This document shows positions 34,738 through 44,193 of a stretch of DNA of 64,000 bases, piece after piece. The notes under the pieces are model-generated. The model saw only the letters and a program-made list of their open reading frames with translations, ran no database searches and was not told where the DNA came from. A program made the position numbers and the translations under genes. The stretch's first letter is position 1. Each line of letters starts with the position of its first letter. The DNA is from Chrysopilus asiliformis (Eukaryota > Arthropoda > Insecta > Diptera > Rhagionidae), in the NCBI GenBank assembly GCA_964034945.1, contig OZ035961.1:5066001-5130000 (forward strand), given 5' to 3'.

Positions 34738-35395
34738 ATCAATAAAACAAAAAAAAAAGGAAGTGACCAGACCGGAAGGCCTGGCGGTATTTAAAAATAA
34801 TGAACCATATTTCAATTAGCTTTTTAGAGTGACATAAAACCAGAAAAAAAACCTTTAAAAAAAAAACGAAATAAACACTTTCATAATTTTTAATTTTGCG
34901 GTTCATTTACAAATGATGTTTTTTTTTTATAAATGCCGATATTATAATTTGTTTTACCATTTTTTTTGTTTATTATTTTTGAAAAAAGGATTTTTGCATT
35001 TCATTCGATGAACGCGTGCATTGATTGTTTATTTAAAAGCGGGTAATTACAATTTACGAACAATTTTGCTAATGACGTGCTGTATTTTAATCACTTTCTA
35101 TAATCTCTTGTGTGATGTAGAAAAATTTTATGTTTGCACTGCGATTTCATCAATTTCCTTTCTATATAGAGATACTATATATAAAATTTTCCGATTATTT
35201 AATGTCTATTTTGTAATTTTATTTTATTTGATTTAATTCATCATATTTTATAGTGAAATGAAATGATTTTTGTATTTTTCTATGAATCGAATTGAAAAAC
35301 AAAAAACATGCCGAGAAACTATGTTCATTTTTTTGTATTTTTGTTCCATGTACAAATTTTTACATTCAATAAAGTATTATTAATAGTTAGAAAAT
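34738..35395 (+). other. 3' UTR and poly(A) signals
   Basis: AATAAA occurs at 34741, 34870 and 35368. The last is the best candidate: it is followed about 25-40 bases later by a GT-rich stretch (CATCGTGTGTTTTT, about 35401-35414). That places cleavage near 35390. The first hexamer lies only a few bases past the stop and could give a very short alternative UTR. Confidence 0.5.
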
Positions 35396-35514
35396 AGGTA
35401 CATCGTGTGTTTTTATTATGATTCATTTTTTGTCTAGAGGAACATTAGTATGATTAATATGATTAAAAATCCAAAATGACGCCTGTCTTGCGCTACGATT
35501 GTTTACACTTTTTA

Positions 35515-35690
35515 GTCTTTGAAGATATTCTTGCTTTTGAGTTATTCGGGATCGATACGATATCCTGTTTCCAAAAATCGCATTTTATCAAAATCCCGTT
35601 TTTTTTAAAAATCCGGTTTTTTAAAATCTCGTTTTTCAAAATCCCGTTTTTAGTGTATCCCGTAGAAAATGAGAGAAATGGGATTTTTTA
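35515..35690 (+). repeat. degenerate AAAATCCCGTTTT array, left side
   Basis: This is a run of imperfect 15-20-bp units built around AAATCCCGTTTT, preceded by GAGTTATTCGGGATCGATAC. The same array in opposite orientation lies at 40836-40975, ending TACCCAATCCGAGTTATTC. The two therefore look like inverted sub-terminal repeats of one element, now split by the LINE. Confidence 0.55.
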
Positions 35691-35876
35691 AGTCATTCAA
35701 AAAAATAAAACAAATAAAAATTTTACAATTGGATTGGATCTGAAATTTAAACAGATTTTAATGGGCCATCAAATTATTTAGTTTTTAACGAAAAATTTCT
35801 TTAGTTTTATTCTACCGGTTAAATTTATTTTTTCTTTTGCAATGAAATTTTGATGCCAATAAAATTGTGCTGTTTC

Positions 35877-35921
35877 AAAAATGTCCATCTTTTATACAAT
35901 AATAAAAAGATGGACATTTTT
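35877..35921. repeat. perfect hairpin next to the LINE 5' end
   Basis: Arms of 17 bp (AAAATGTCCATCTTTT and its complement) flank a 10-base AT loop. It lies about 80 bp before the LINE. It may belong to the array-bearing element rather than to the LINE. Confidence 0.5.
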
Positions 35922-36060
35922 CGCGCAGTGGCAGTCGATAGACGTTTTTTTTTGTAGCGGTCAATTAATTATCTTATAAATACGAATTATAAAATAAATT
36001 TTCAAAATATACTCAAACTGTACATGTGTAAAGTACTGCTTTGTACTCAACAGTTGAAAT

Positions 36061-37233
36061 ATGGCACATAGGTGCAAAAAGTGTGACAAAGGCTTCCGAA
36101 ATGAATCAATACTCCCGTGCAACGGTTATTGTGGTTTGGTTTATCATCACAAATGTATAGGGTTAAGTGAATATGATTTGAATGTGATTGCAAAACCAAA
36201 TATATTTTTCTTATGTGATGATTGTGTAGATCATAAAGCTAAATTAATAGAAAAATTAGAGCTAATTCTAAAAAACCTAAGTGAAAGTAAAGAGAGTGTA
36301 ATAAAACAATGCAGTGAAATTAAAAATTCTATGGACGAAGTTAAATCATCGATTTATGACAGTGAAATTCTCACTAATATAAAAGAAACTGTATCTAGTC
36401 AAAAATGTGCCATCGACAACCTTACCGAACGCATAAAAAAAAGTAATAATAAAAAAGAAGAAGTAACAGCATCATATGCACAGATAGTTAAAAACCGACA
36501 TGCAATAGTTGTCAAACCTAAAAACAAACAAAGTGCCGACAAGACCGAGTCAGATGTTAAATCGAGAATAGATCCTGTTTCAAGTGATGTTAAAGTTACG
36601 GAATTCAAAACAAAGAAGAGTGGTTTACTGGTAATTGGCTGTGAATCACCGGAATCATTGCGAAACTTAAAGGCAGCGGCTGATAATACCCTAAGTGATG
36701 AATATGAGATAAATATTGCTAGGGAAAGGAAACCACGGATAAAAATAATTGGAATCTCAGCTGATATAAAAAGAGAAGAGGTTATTGGAAAATTAAAAGC
36801 TCAAAATATTTCTCTGAATGGCCAAGATATAGAAATTAAAGCATATTTCAAAGGAAATAAAAAGTCTAATACGATGATAGCCGTATTGGAATTAGATGCT
36901 ACAGCTTACAATGGAGTTATGAAAGAGGGGAAAGTACGTGTAGGGTGGCAGATTTGCAAAGTGTATGACGGTACATATGTTAAACGTTGCTTCAAATGTT
37001 TAGGATACCAACATACCAGCAAGGATTGTAATGAGCCTAAAGTTTGTTTTAAATGTGCTGAAGAATTTGATGAAGATCATGAATGTGGAAGTTTAGAACA
37101 GAAATGCATAAATTGTATCAAGGCAAATCGTGAATTTAATCTTTGTTTAAATATTTATCATAACGCATTTGATAATACATGCTGTGAGGTATATAAACGA
37201 AAGTTGAAAGTTGAAAGAAAAAAAATCTTTTAG
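36061..37233 (+). CDS. LINE ORF1 protein, PHD finger and CCHC zinc knuckles
   Basis: 390 residues starting at ATG 36061. Residues 5-55 form a PHD-type zinc finger (C5-C8, C20-C24, H29/H30-C32, C52-C55). Residues about 60-130 are lysine/glutamate rich and likely coiled coil. A conserved ORF1 core follows, then gag-like knuckles: C310-x2-C313-x4-H318-x4-C323, a second C-x2-C set from C329, and a terminal set ending HNAFDNTCC before KRKLKVE. This is an RNA-binding nucleoprotein role in the family; PHD-bearing ORF1 proteins are known from CR1-like elements. The frame ends in a single TAG (37231-37233), and the next frame continues in the same phase. Confidence 0.85.
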   Translation: MAHRCKKCDKGFRNESILPCNGYCGLVYHHKCIGLSEYDLNVIAKPNIFFLCDDCVDHKAKLIEKLELILKNLSESKESVIKQCSEIKNSMDEVKSSIYDSEILTNIKETVSSQKCAIDNLTERIKKSNNKKEEVTASYAQIVKNRHAIVVKPKNKQSADKTESDVKSRIDPVSSDVKVTEFKTKKSGLLVIGCESPESLRNLKAAADNTLSDEYEINIARERKPRIKIIGISADIKREEVIGKLKAQNISLNGQDIEIKAYFKGNKKSNTMIAVLELDATAYNGVMKEGKVRVGWQICKVYDGTYVKRCFKCLGYQHTSKDCNEPKVCFKCAEEFDEDHECGSLEQKCINCIKANREFNLCLNIYHNAFDNTCCEVYKRKLKVERKKIF

Positions 37234-37248
37234 CAAACAAAGCAAAAC

Positions 37249-40032
37249 TTGAGTAATTTAAAATGTGCATACCTAAATATCGCGGGTCTACTAAATAATT
37301 TTAATGAATTGAATATCTTGATATCAACCAAAAATTTAGATATTGTTTTTGTCAGTGAAACTCACGTAACAGAGCTTGTAAATGTATCCGAATACCAAAT
37401 AAAAAACTATAGTGTTCTGTGTTGTAATTCACATACGCGACATACAGGCGGTGTAGCTATTTATATTAAAAAATCGTTGAATTTTAGCATTATAAACAGT
37501 TTTAATGTGAATTTTGCATGGTTTTTATCAATAAAATTACTTCTCGGAGGGAAAAAATGGATTATGGGGGTAATATATAGATCTCCTTCTAATAAAAATT
37601 CACCGCGTGAATTTATAGATATATTTAGTGACTGGTATAAAGAATTTTTTGAAATAGAATTGAACTGTTTAATTGTGGGTGACTTTAACATTGATTTATT
37701 GAAGGATGATTCTCGTTTAATGGCAAATATAATCAAAGACGAAGGACTAAGACAAATAGTTTGTGAACCGACAAGAATTACACAACATACAAAAACGCTG
37801 ATTGATTATGTTCTTGTTAAGAACTTATGTCGAGAAGTTAAGTGCAAAATTGATCGTCCTCAAAAAATATCAGACCACGAGACAATTGAAATTGATATTC
37901 AAAACACTAAGAAAACTGTTAATACTACAGAAATATCCCTATTTCAATACAAGAAAGATAAGTGCTTAAATTTTTTAAAAAATAATTACTTTGAAAATAT
38001 CAACGAAATAGGTGATTTAAGTAACAAAGCCCTTATGTTTAAAGAAAAATTAGACGAGTGTATGGATACGTTAACAGCAAAGACGATTTGTACAAATAAA
38101 ATTAATATGCCTGGTTGGTTTAACGAAGAATTAAAAGACATTAAAAAACAAAAAATATATTATTACATGAATGCGATATATAGTAATGATGATAATAAAT
38201 GGGCAGAGTATAAACGAATTAGAAATTTTTTCAAAAATAAAATAATAAAGGCCAAAGAAGAGTATATTAAAGCCAAGATAGTGGATAGTGCTGGTGATCA
38301 AAGAGCGCTATGGAAATCCATAAAACAGTATATACTAAATCAACAGAAATTGGATATTAAAGAAGTTTCATTTAATAACAAGCAAATTTCCGAGAGTAAG
38401 GAACTGGTAAAAAAATTTAATGATTTCTTTATTGATAGTATTTTGGACATAAATAATAGTATACCGTTAATTCAATATGAATGTAAAATACCACTATCTG
38501 ATAGGACGTTTAATATGAAAATAGTCAAGGAGGATGAGCTACAAAATGTTATCAAAACAATGAATAGAAAACCTGATATGAAAGGCCTGAGGAGTGACAT
38601 AATGTCAGATATATTTGTGACGGTTGGGAAAGTTTTGTTGGATATCATAAATATGTCTATTGAATCTGGCACATTTCCTGAGAGCTGGAAGGAAACAACC
38701 ATAATACCTGTCCCCAAAGTGGTTAATGCTAAAAAGTGTGAAGAATACCGCCCAATCAATATGCTACCGCTATATGAAAAGATCTTAGAGAAAATTATTT
38801 ACAATCAACTGGAAACGTATATCGAGGAGAACAAAATATTAGTGAATGAGCAATCGGGTTTTCGTAAGGGACATTCATGTGAAACTGCTATGAACTGGAT
38901 AGCAGCTGAATGGAAAAGGAGCATCGATGAAGGATTTGCAGTTATTGCGGTTTTTCTGGACTTCAAGAGAGCATTTGAAACGCTAGACAGGGATATACTA
39001 CTTAAAAAACTGTACAAATATGGAGTAAGAGGAAGGGAGTACAAATGGTTTAAATCGTACCTATCAGAAAGGACACAAAAAACGCGGATTAATGGAGTCT
39101 ACTCAAAACCGAAAGAAGTTAACTTGGGGGTACCTCAAGGATCTGTGTTAGGGGTGTTATTATTTCTAATTTACATCAATGATATAAGTTCCTCGCTAAT
39201 TTTTTGTAAATATGCCCTTTTCGCTGATGATGGATTGTTGTATATTTGTGGGAAAAATATTAGTGAAATAGTGAGTAAAATAAATGAAGACTTAGACAAT
39301 TTAGCCAAATGGTTAAATATGAATAAGCTTAAATTAAATGTATCGAAAACAAAGTGCATGGTTATGAATACACGGACAGTAGTAGACTTGAGAATCAACG
39401 GAGAAAAAGTAGAAGTGGTAAAAGAGATTAAATACCTTGGCATTGTTATAGACAATAAATTTAAATTCGATGAGCATGTTGATAACATTTGTAAGAAAAT
39501 TTCTAAAAAACTCGGGTTTTTGCGAAGAATAAGGAACAGTATATCAAAATCAACGACTGTTTTATTGTACAATTCTTTAATACTCCCACATTTCAATTAT
39601 TGTGCGACAGTAATTTTCGGATGTTCGGCAGAATCAAAGTCGAGACTACAACTCTTACAAAATAAGGCTATGCGTATAATTTTAAAATGCAATATATATA
39701 CACCAATTATTTATATGTTAAGTGAATTAAAATGGATGAATGTGAACCAAAGAATAATATCCAAAGTGCTAATATTTATTTTTAAGTTAAAATATAACTT
39801 ACTGCCCACGTATTTGACCGACAATCTTCAATATATCTGTGATATGCAACCATACAATTTAAGGGGTGGAGGAGATTTTAGAATACAAAGGTGCAACAAA
39901 ACATCAACCCAGAATATGATCCTGCATAATGGCCTTCAAATTTTTAATGAATTGCCTAATTATATTAAAGCTGAATCGAATTTTTGTTCTTTTAAAAAAC
40001 AAATAGGAAAATTTATTAAAGAAAAATTCTAA
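37249..40032 (+). CDS. LINE ORF2, APE endonuclease and reverse transcriptase
   Basis: Numbered from TTG 37249 (927 residues). The endonuclease is intact: N10 (YLNIAG), E37 (VSETHV), GDFN with D145/N147, IDYV with D186 and SDH with D209/H210. The reverse transcriptase shows RPINMLP, EQSGFRKGHSCETA, motif A FLDFKRAFETLD (from 569), GVPQGSVLG and motif C FADD (658-661), then the YLGI thumb region. No RNase H domain is visible, and the length is usual for this group. The frame is open from 37234, directly after the ORF1 TAG and in the same phase. The first in-frame ATG is at 37564 (residue 106), which would delete N10 and E37. Initiation at AUG therefore cannot make an active protein; readthrough or non-AUG initiation is implied. 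Confidence 0.9.
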   Translation: MSNLKCAYLNIAGLLNNFNELNILISTKNLDIVFVSETHVTELVNVSEYQIKNYSVLCCNSHTRHTGGVAIYIKKSLNFSIINSFNVNFAWFLSIKLLLGGKKWIMGVIYRSPSNKNSPREFIDIFSDWYKEFFEIELNCLIVGDFNIDLLKDDSRLMANIIKDEGLRQIVCEPTRITQHTKTLIDYVLVKNLCREVKCKIDRPQKISDHETIEIDIQNTKKTVNTTEISLFQYKKDKCLNFLKNNYFENINEIGDLSNKALMFKEKLDECMDTLTAKTICTNKINMPGWFNEELKDIKKQKIYYYMNAIYSNDDNKWAEYKRIRNFFKNKIIKAKEEYIKAKIVDSAGDQRALWKSIKQYILNQQKLDIKEVSFNNKQISESKELVKKFNDFFIDSILDINNSIPLIQYECKIPLSDRTFNMKIVKEDELQNVIKTMNRKPDMKGLRSDIMSDIFVTVGKVLLDIINMSIESGTFPESWKETTIIPVPKVVNAKKCEEYRPINMLPLYEKILEKIIYNQLETYIEENKILVNEQSGFRKGHSCETAMNWIAAEWKRSIDEGFAVIAVFLDFKRAFETLDRDILLKKLYKYGVRGREYKWFKSYLSERTQKTRINGVYSKPKEVNLGVPQGSVLGVLLFLIYINDISSSLIFCKYALFADDGLLYICGKNISEIVSKINEDLDNLAKWLNMNKLKLNVSKTKCMVMNTRTVVDLRINGEKVEVVKEIKYLGIVIDNKFKFDEHVDNICKKISKKLGFLRRIRNSISKSTTVLLYNSLILPHFNYCATVIFGCSAESKSRLQLLQNKAMRIILKCNIYTPIIYMLSELKWMNVNQRIISKVLIFIFKLKYNLLPTYLTDNLQYICDMQPYNLRGGGDFRIQRCNKTSTQNMILHNGLQIFNELPNYIKAESNFCSFKKQIGKFIKEKF

Positions 40033-40152
40033 ATATGTACAAAATAAGAAAATGAAAATAATTAATAGATATTTAATTGATTAATTTGTAAAATCATTAT
40101 AAATCTAAAAGTTTCTTTAACTAATAAACAAACAAACAAACAAAACAAACAA

Positions 40153-40761
40153 TTTCCTTCAGTTATTAGCCTGAAATAAGAAATTTAATTCTCGAAGCGA
40201 AACCCTTTGCATCAAATGTCAATGTTGAATATGGCGGCTGAAGGCATCAACCTTTTTTTCTTTTGTTTGCAACCCGGGGGCTTTGAGGTAACTCTAAGGG
40301 CAACCGGGTCGACTCTGTTCCCATCACACGCTTCTTCAAAGCGAAACTGGGATTCAGGCTCCACAACTAATCACTGTTTCGACCCGAAAACCATCAAATG
40401 CTGCTCAATCGCTGCAGGATTTTCATGAAGCGAATGTTGCCCCAAAGATGAACCGTGGGTCACCAATTTCCCCACTAAAGCAATTGTGGCTTTGCAGACG
40501 CATTATTAATCAGTGCGTCGCGCTCGTTACTTCTTACGCTTCTTGTACGCGGATGTGAATTATAAGTGTAAATTTTTAGCCCCGATTGCGTAAATTGCTG
40601 CATTTTAAAGTCGCAAAGAACAAATGTGCCCGTGCCTTTCGATGCTATTTGAGTTGTTTTTTCTCCGAAAAATGTCAATATAATAAACAATTGTTTTGGG
40701 AAGTTCATTGCGGTATTTTGGAATTGTAGTTAGTAACCTCATTCAAACCTTTTATCAATGT
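40153..40761. other. noncoding, nothing recognised
   Basis: Less AT-rich than average, with no supported frame. It lies between the LINE tail and the palindrome, so it may be the remaining interior of the older element that the LINE interrupted. Confidence 0.35.
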
Positions 40762-40835
40762 CGTTTTAAAAGGCAAAAATTACTTTCATTAATCAGGCGC
40801 CTGATTAATGAAAGTAATTTTTGCCTTTTAAAACG
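40762..40835. repeat. perfect 74-bp palindrome without spacer
   Basis: Two 37-bp arms are exact reverse complements meeting at CAGGC|GCCTG (centre between 40798 and 40799). The symmetry stops at 40761/40836. The right arm runs directly into the CGGGATTTT array at 40836-40975. Confidence 0.95.
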
Positions 40836-40975
40836 GAATTTTAAAAAACGGGATTCTGAAAAATGGTATTTTAGAAAACGGGATTTTTTTACACGGTATT
40901 TTTAAAAACGGGATTTTGGAAAACAGGATTTTAAATACGAGATTATAAAAAACGGGATTTCGTACCCAATCCGAG
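40836..40975 (-). repeat. degenerate AAAACGGGATTTT array, right side
   Basis: Six or more imperfect units of AAAACGGGATTTT, inverted relative to 35515-35690 and ending in the same outer landmark (GAATAACTCGGATTGGGTAC on the minus strand). Confidence 0.6.
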
Positions 40976-40988
40976 TTATTCTTATGGA

Positions 40989-41322
40989 CCTTTTGACTCC
41001 AGAATCGGATTCAGCGACCTCAAAAACCTCCAGATGAGGTTTTTCCCGGAAAATTTGAAGAAAAGGATAATCTTGCTAGACTTACAGGAATTCCCGTTAT
41101 CCTTACAGACTTCTTAATGCTAGACTCGAATTCAGCGACCGCAGAAACCTCCAAATAAGATTTTTCATTCGGAAAATTTAAGGAAGAGGATAATCACGGT
41201 ACCCTTACAGAACCTTCCGTTATCTTTGCAGACTTCTAACGTCAGAATCGGATTCAGTGACACCAAAAACCCATATATGGGATTTTTCCAGGAAAATATG
41301 AGGAAACGGGTAATCACGGTAT
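40989..41322 (+). repeat. 121-bp tandem repeat, ~2.8 copies
   Basis: Successive units start near TCAGCGACC/TCAGTGACA at 41011, 41132 and 41254, a period of 121-122 bp. Shared landmarks are GAATCGGATTCAG, CCTCCA, GGAAAAT, GATAATC and CCGTTATC. The third copy is interrupted by the mariner-like element. A diverged single relative lies at 4560-4960 in the opposite orientation. Confidence 0.75.
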
Positions 41323-41324
41323 TA

Positions 41325-41876
41325 AAGGGTCTTTCAATAAGGACATAACAATTTTGTATTTTAATAAAAAAGCACCCTAAAACTTTTTTTATGATCTGGC
41401 AATGCTAAAACGTCAGTCAAGGTTTACATTTTTATCATGGTGAAGTTCACGAACGAGCAATGCCACACAGCTGGTCAAACAATTGATCTATTGAAGGAGA
41501 AGTTCGGTAATCGTGTTATCTCGAGAAATGGTCCGGTCGAATGGCCACCTCTCTCATGCGATTTAACGCCGTTGGATTTATTTTTATGGGGTTATGTTAA
41601 GTCGTTTGTTTATGCCAACAAGCCAACAACGTTAGAGGAGCTCAGGAACAATATCGAACGCGAAATTTCCAACGTTCCGGCCGATATGTGTGGAAGAGTG
41701 GTGGAAAATTGGCTCCAAAGAATCAATCAGTGCAAATGTGCTCATATGAACGACATCGAATTTCATACTTAAATGTAACATGTCCATTACACCTGGAATA
41801 AATTTCAGCCCGATATCTCAATTATTCTGTATTTTATTTAAATACAAAATTGTTATGTCCTTATTGAAAGACCCGA
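41325..41876 (+). mobile_element. internally deleted mariner-like element with intact TIRs
   Basis: Terminal inverted repeats of about 35 bp (GGGTCTTTCAATAAGGACAT at 41327 and its exact complement ending at 41874) bound 552 bp. TA lies on both sides (41323-41324 and 41877-41878). The interior encodes a truncated transposase (41437-41772). Intact ends plus a deleted gene make this a non-autonomous derivative, mobilisable only by a full-length relative. Confidence 0.8.
41437..41772 (+). pseudogene. transposase remnant, N-terminus joined to C-terminus
   Basis: A 111-codon open frame starts MVKFTNEQ, like the first helix of insect DDE transposases with a DUF4817-type N-terminus. It then jumps directly into the late catalytic domain: CHTAGQTIDLL, FGNRVISRNGPVEWPPLSCD, LTPLDLFLWGYVKS, VVENWLQRI. 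A full protein of this family is about three times longer. The DNA-binding middle and at least the first two catalytic acidic residues are missing, so it cannot be an active transposase. The DLTPLD motif with the last catalytic region is kept. The deletion junction is in frame and no stop interrupts it. Confidence 0.8.
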
Positions 41877-41879
41877 TAT

Positions 41880-42010
41880 AAGGACGAAATAGTGAAAATA
41901 TTGTATTGTCATCGGACTCACGTTTGTGTGCAAAATTTCAGGTCAATCGGATGAGTAGAAATGGAACAAAATTAGATTGCAAGATTTGACCCTGAGAGAT
42001 ACGAACGCAG
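41880..42010 (+). repeat. dispersed repeat family C
   Basis: This matches 2700-2880 in the same orientation: ATATTG, ACTGTCATCGGA or TTGTCATCGGA, CAAAATTTCA, CCAATCGGATGA or TCAATCGGATGA, then an AAGATTTGACCCT or GAGATTTGGCCCT end. No termini defined. Confidence 0.4.
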
Positions 42011-42353
42011 GCTTAATAAAAACTTTTAAAAATTAAACCCTTTCCTTTTTTCCCTTTCGCAAAAGCTTCTAATGGTCTCTGGGCAGGCGAACTAAATTGA
42101 AGTAAAGCTAACGCTCTGACCAAAGCAATAGTTTTTCGGTTTCCGAAACTTCTCTAGGTTTGTTTTGATATCGCAAGATTTTCTTCTACTGTTGATTATT
42201 CGTATATTGTTTGTACTAAAACTAACAACATAACGATAAGCCGGGGCACAAACCATTACGATCGAAAACTCCTTAGCATAGGCAAAATAATGAACTATCA
42301 AACGAAACCTTTCAAATGTTTTTTTTTGTGGGGAAAAAAAGTTGTTCGGCTCA

Positions 42354-44193
42354 ACCATAAACAAATTATATAAAGACTGTTTTTCTCTAACAACTCAGCT
42401 TTGAAAAATAATACCCCAAAGCAGCAGATATGCATGCGGTTGGCAGCGCACACGAGCAGCGGAGCATGTCGCTTGGCCGAAGAAAAACATTGAAATCGTC
42501 TTCAAATGAAGTTTTACCGAAATCGTAGTTTTCTACAACTTTTGGGAAAGTATCGCTAGCTTGTTTATGAGAATAACGTCCGGGAGGTGGATGGAAGGGG
42601 GTCGAAGTCGGCGAAAACTCGAAATCGCAAAAACTTTAAAAATTTGTAACATCTGAACGGCTTCCCCGATTGAGATGATATTGAACATTTTGGAAAGATA
42701 CAAAAAAAAATATTTTTTGACACCTTTCCCCTCACTGTCAGATTGTAAAATTCAATTTAGTGACAAAATTTAAAATATCTCAAAAAGACATTTTTATTGA
42801 TTTTTTCTGTAAATACCTACCATTATATCATACAAATTCGCCAAATAAAATTTGGGAGTTGTTGATTTTTAAAAAAATTTCAAAAAAAATCAAATACAAA
42901 TTTTTTTTATATATTTTACTGATTTTCGATTGGTTTTTATATTTTATGTACATAATATTATTGCAAAAGTTTTAGGAGATTAAAATTAATTAGAAATTCA
43001 TTTAAAAGAAAATGTTTTAAATGTATCACCATTAGAAACATTTTTTACTTCGAGAAAATTTCCGTCTCGAATAAATCTGTGAAAATTTTGAGTTCCTGGA
43101 AGTGTTTTGACACTTTGAAACCTTTGAAGTTGTTGCTGTTTTTCTCGAAATATTTTAAATTTTGTCACTAAATTGAATTTTACAAATGACGGTGAGGGGA
43201 AAGGTGTCAAAAAAAATTTTTTTGTGACGGTGAAATTTAATTATTTTTCCAAAACGTTCAATATCATCTCAATCTGTAAACCAGTTCAGAAGTTACAAAT
43301 TTTTAAAAATTTTATGATTTCCAGTTTTCGCCGACTTTGACCCCCTCCCCTCCGCCTACCGGACGTTTTTCCACCAAACAAAAAAATACGGGTAACTTTT
43401 TTTAGGTCCCTTACTACATCCAAATGAAAAAAGTTAAAAAAAAACAGAGGTGACTTCCAAGCTCCATACAAGTCGAGTATGAGTTGGTGTGGAATTAACC
43501 TTTAACGGTTCTTACATATCTCTAACGGTTCATGAGAAAATTTGAAAAACATAATTTTTCACATACTTTTTCTCTTTTGAAACTTTAAATATTGCAGAGG
43601 AGTCATGTGATGCTCATATCTGTTTTTTTTTTCAATTATTTAAATTATGCTTTAAATTGTTTAACGAACATAAATTTACTTGCTTTATTAAACTACAATT
43701 CTGTGGAAATTTGCTAAAACTTGATATTTACATTCTTAAAATTTTTAACAAAGCAATGTAAAAATATGAACAAAATATAACAAGATAAAATTTTTAGTTT
43801 GCTGATTATTTTAACGTTTAAAATTCAAAATAAATTTTTAATTATCGAACAAACTAAAAATTTTGTCATGTCACATAATTATTGTAAGCAGTCAAAATAT
43901 TCAAATCGAAAACCTATGAGGAAGGAAAAAATACCCCAAACCCAAACACACTTGCCCCCGCTTCGTGTCGCTTCTATAAGACTTCAACGAGAATAAAACT
44001 AGGAAAGAAAACCGGTTTTAACAAAGGGCGAACTGAAGCAGCAACATGTATAGGCGATCACCACGGCTGCTCGTGGCTTCTCGTGGGCGCTGCCAACTAG
44101 TCGGCAGCTGATGGGGTATTATTTTGAATTTCGGTTTTGCACTAAGTTGAGTTGTTAGAAAAAAATAGTCTTTATATAGTTTGTTTATGGCTC
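42354..44193. mobile_element. 1.84-kb composite foldback element
   Basis: The outer arms (42354-42480 and 44060-44193) share CCATAAACAAA, TATATAAAGACT, TCTAACAACTCA and AATAATACCCCA in inverted order. Inner arms (about 42570-42790 and 43140-43370) are a second inverted pair sharing AAAATTCAATTTAGTGACAA and TTTCCCCTCAC. Between them lie family A segments (42520-42590 and 43500-43620) and AT-rich spacer. The frames read here are not conserved domains. Outer target duplication not resolved. Confidence 0.6.

Larger units (their letters stand above)
36000..40152 (+). mobile_element. CR1/L2-like non-LTR retrotransposon (LINE), near intact
   Basis: Two long open frames (36061-37233 and 37249-40032) are followed by a short 3' UTR and a tail of (AAAC)n (about 40128-40152: AATAAACAAACAAACAAAC). 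Ending in a short simple repeat instead of a long poly(A) fits the CR1/L2 side of the Jockey superfamily, as does the ORF1 with a PHD finger plus CCHC knuckles. The 5' boundary is uncertain; the leader is about 60 bp or more. No convincing target duplication was found. Absence of frameshifts suggests recent activity. The clade assignment needs a reverse-transcriptase tree. Confidence 0.85.

Noticed and set aside
37564..40032. ORF2 translation starting at the first in-frame ATG
   Set aside because: It would remove endonuclease residues N10 and E37, which are intact in the DNA, so the longer frame is the real one.
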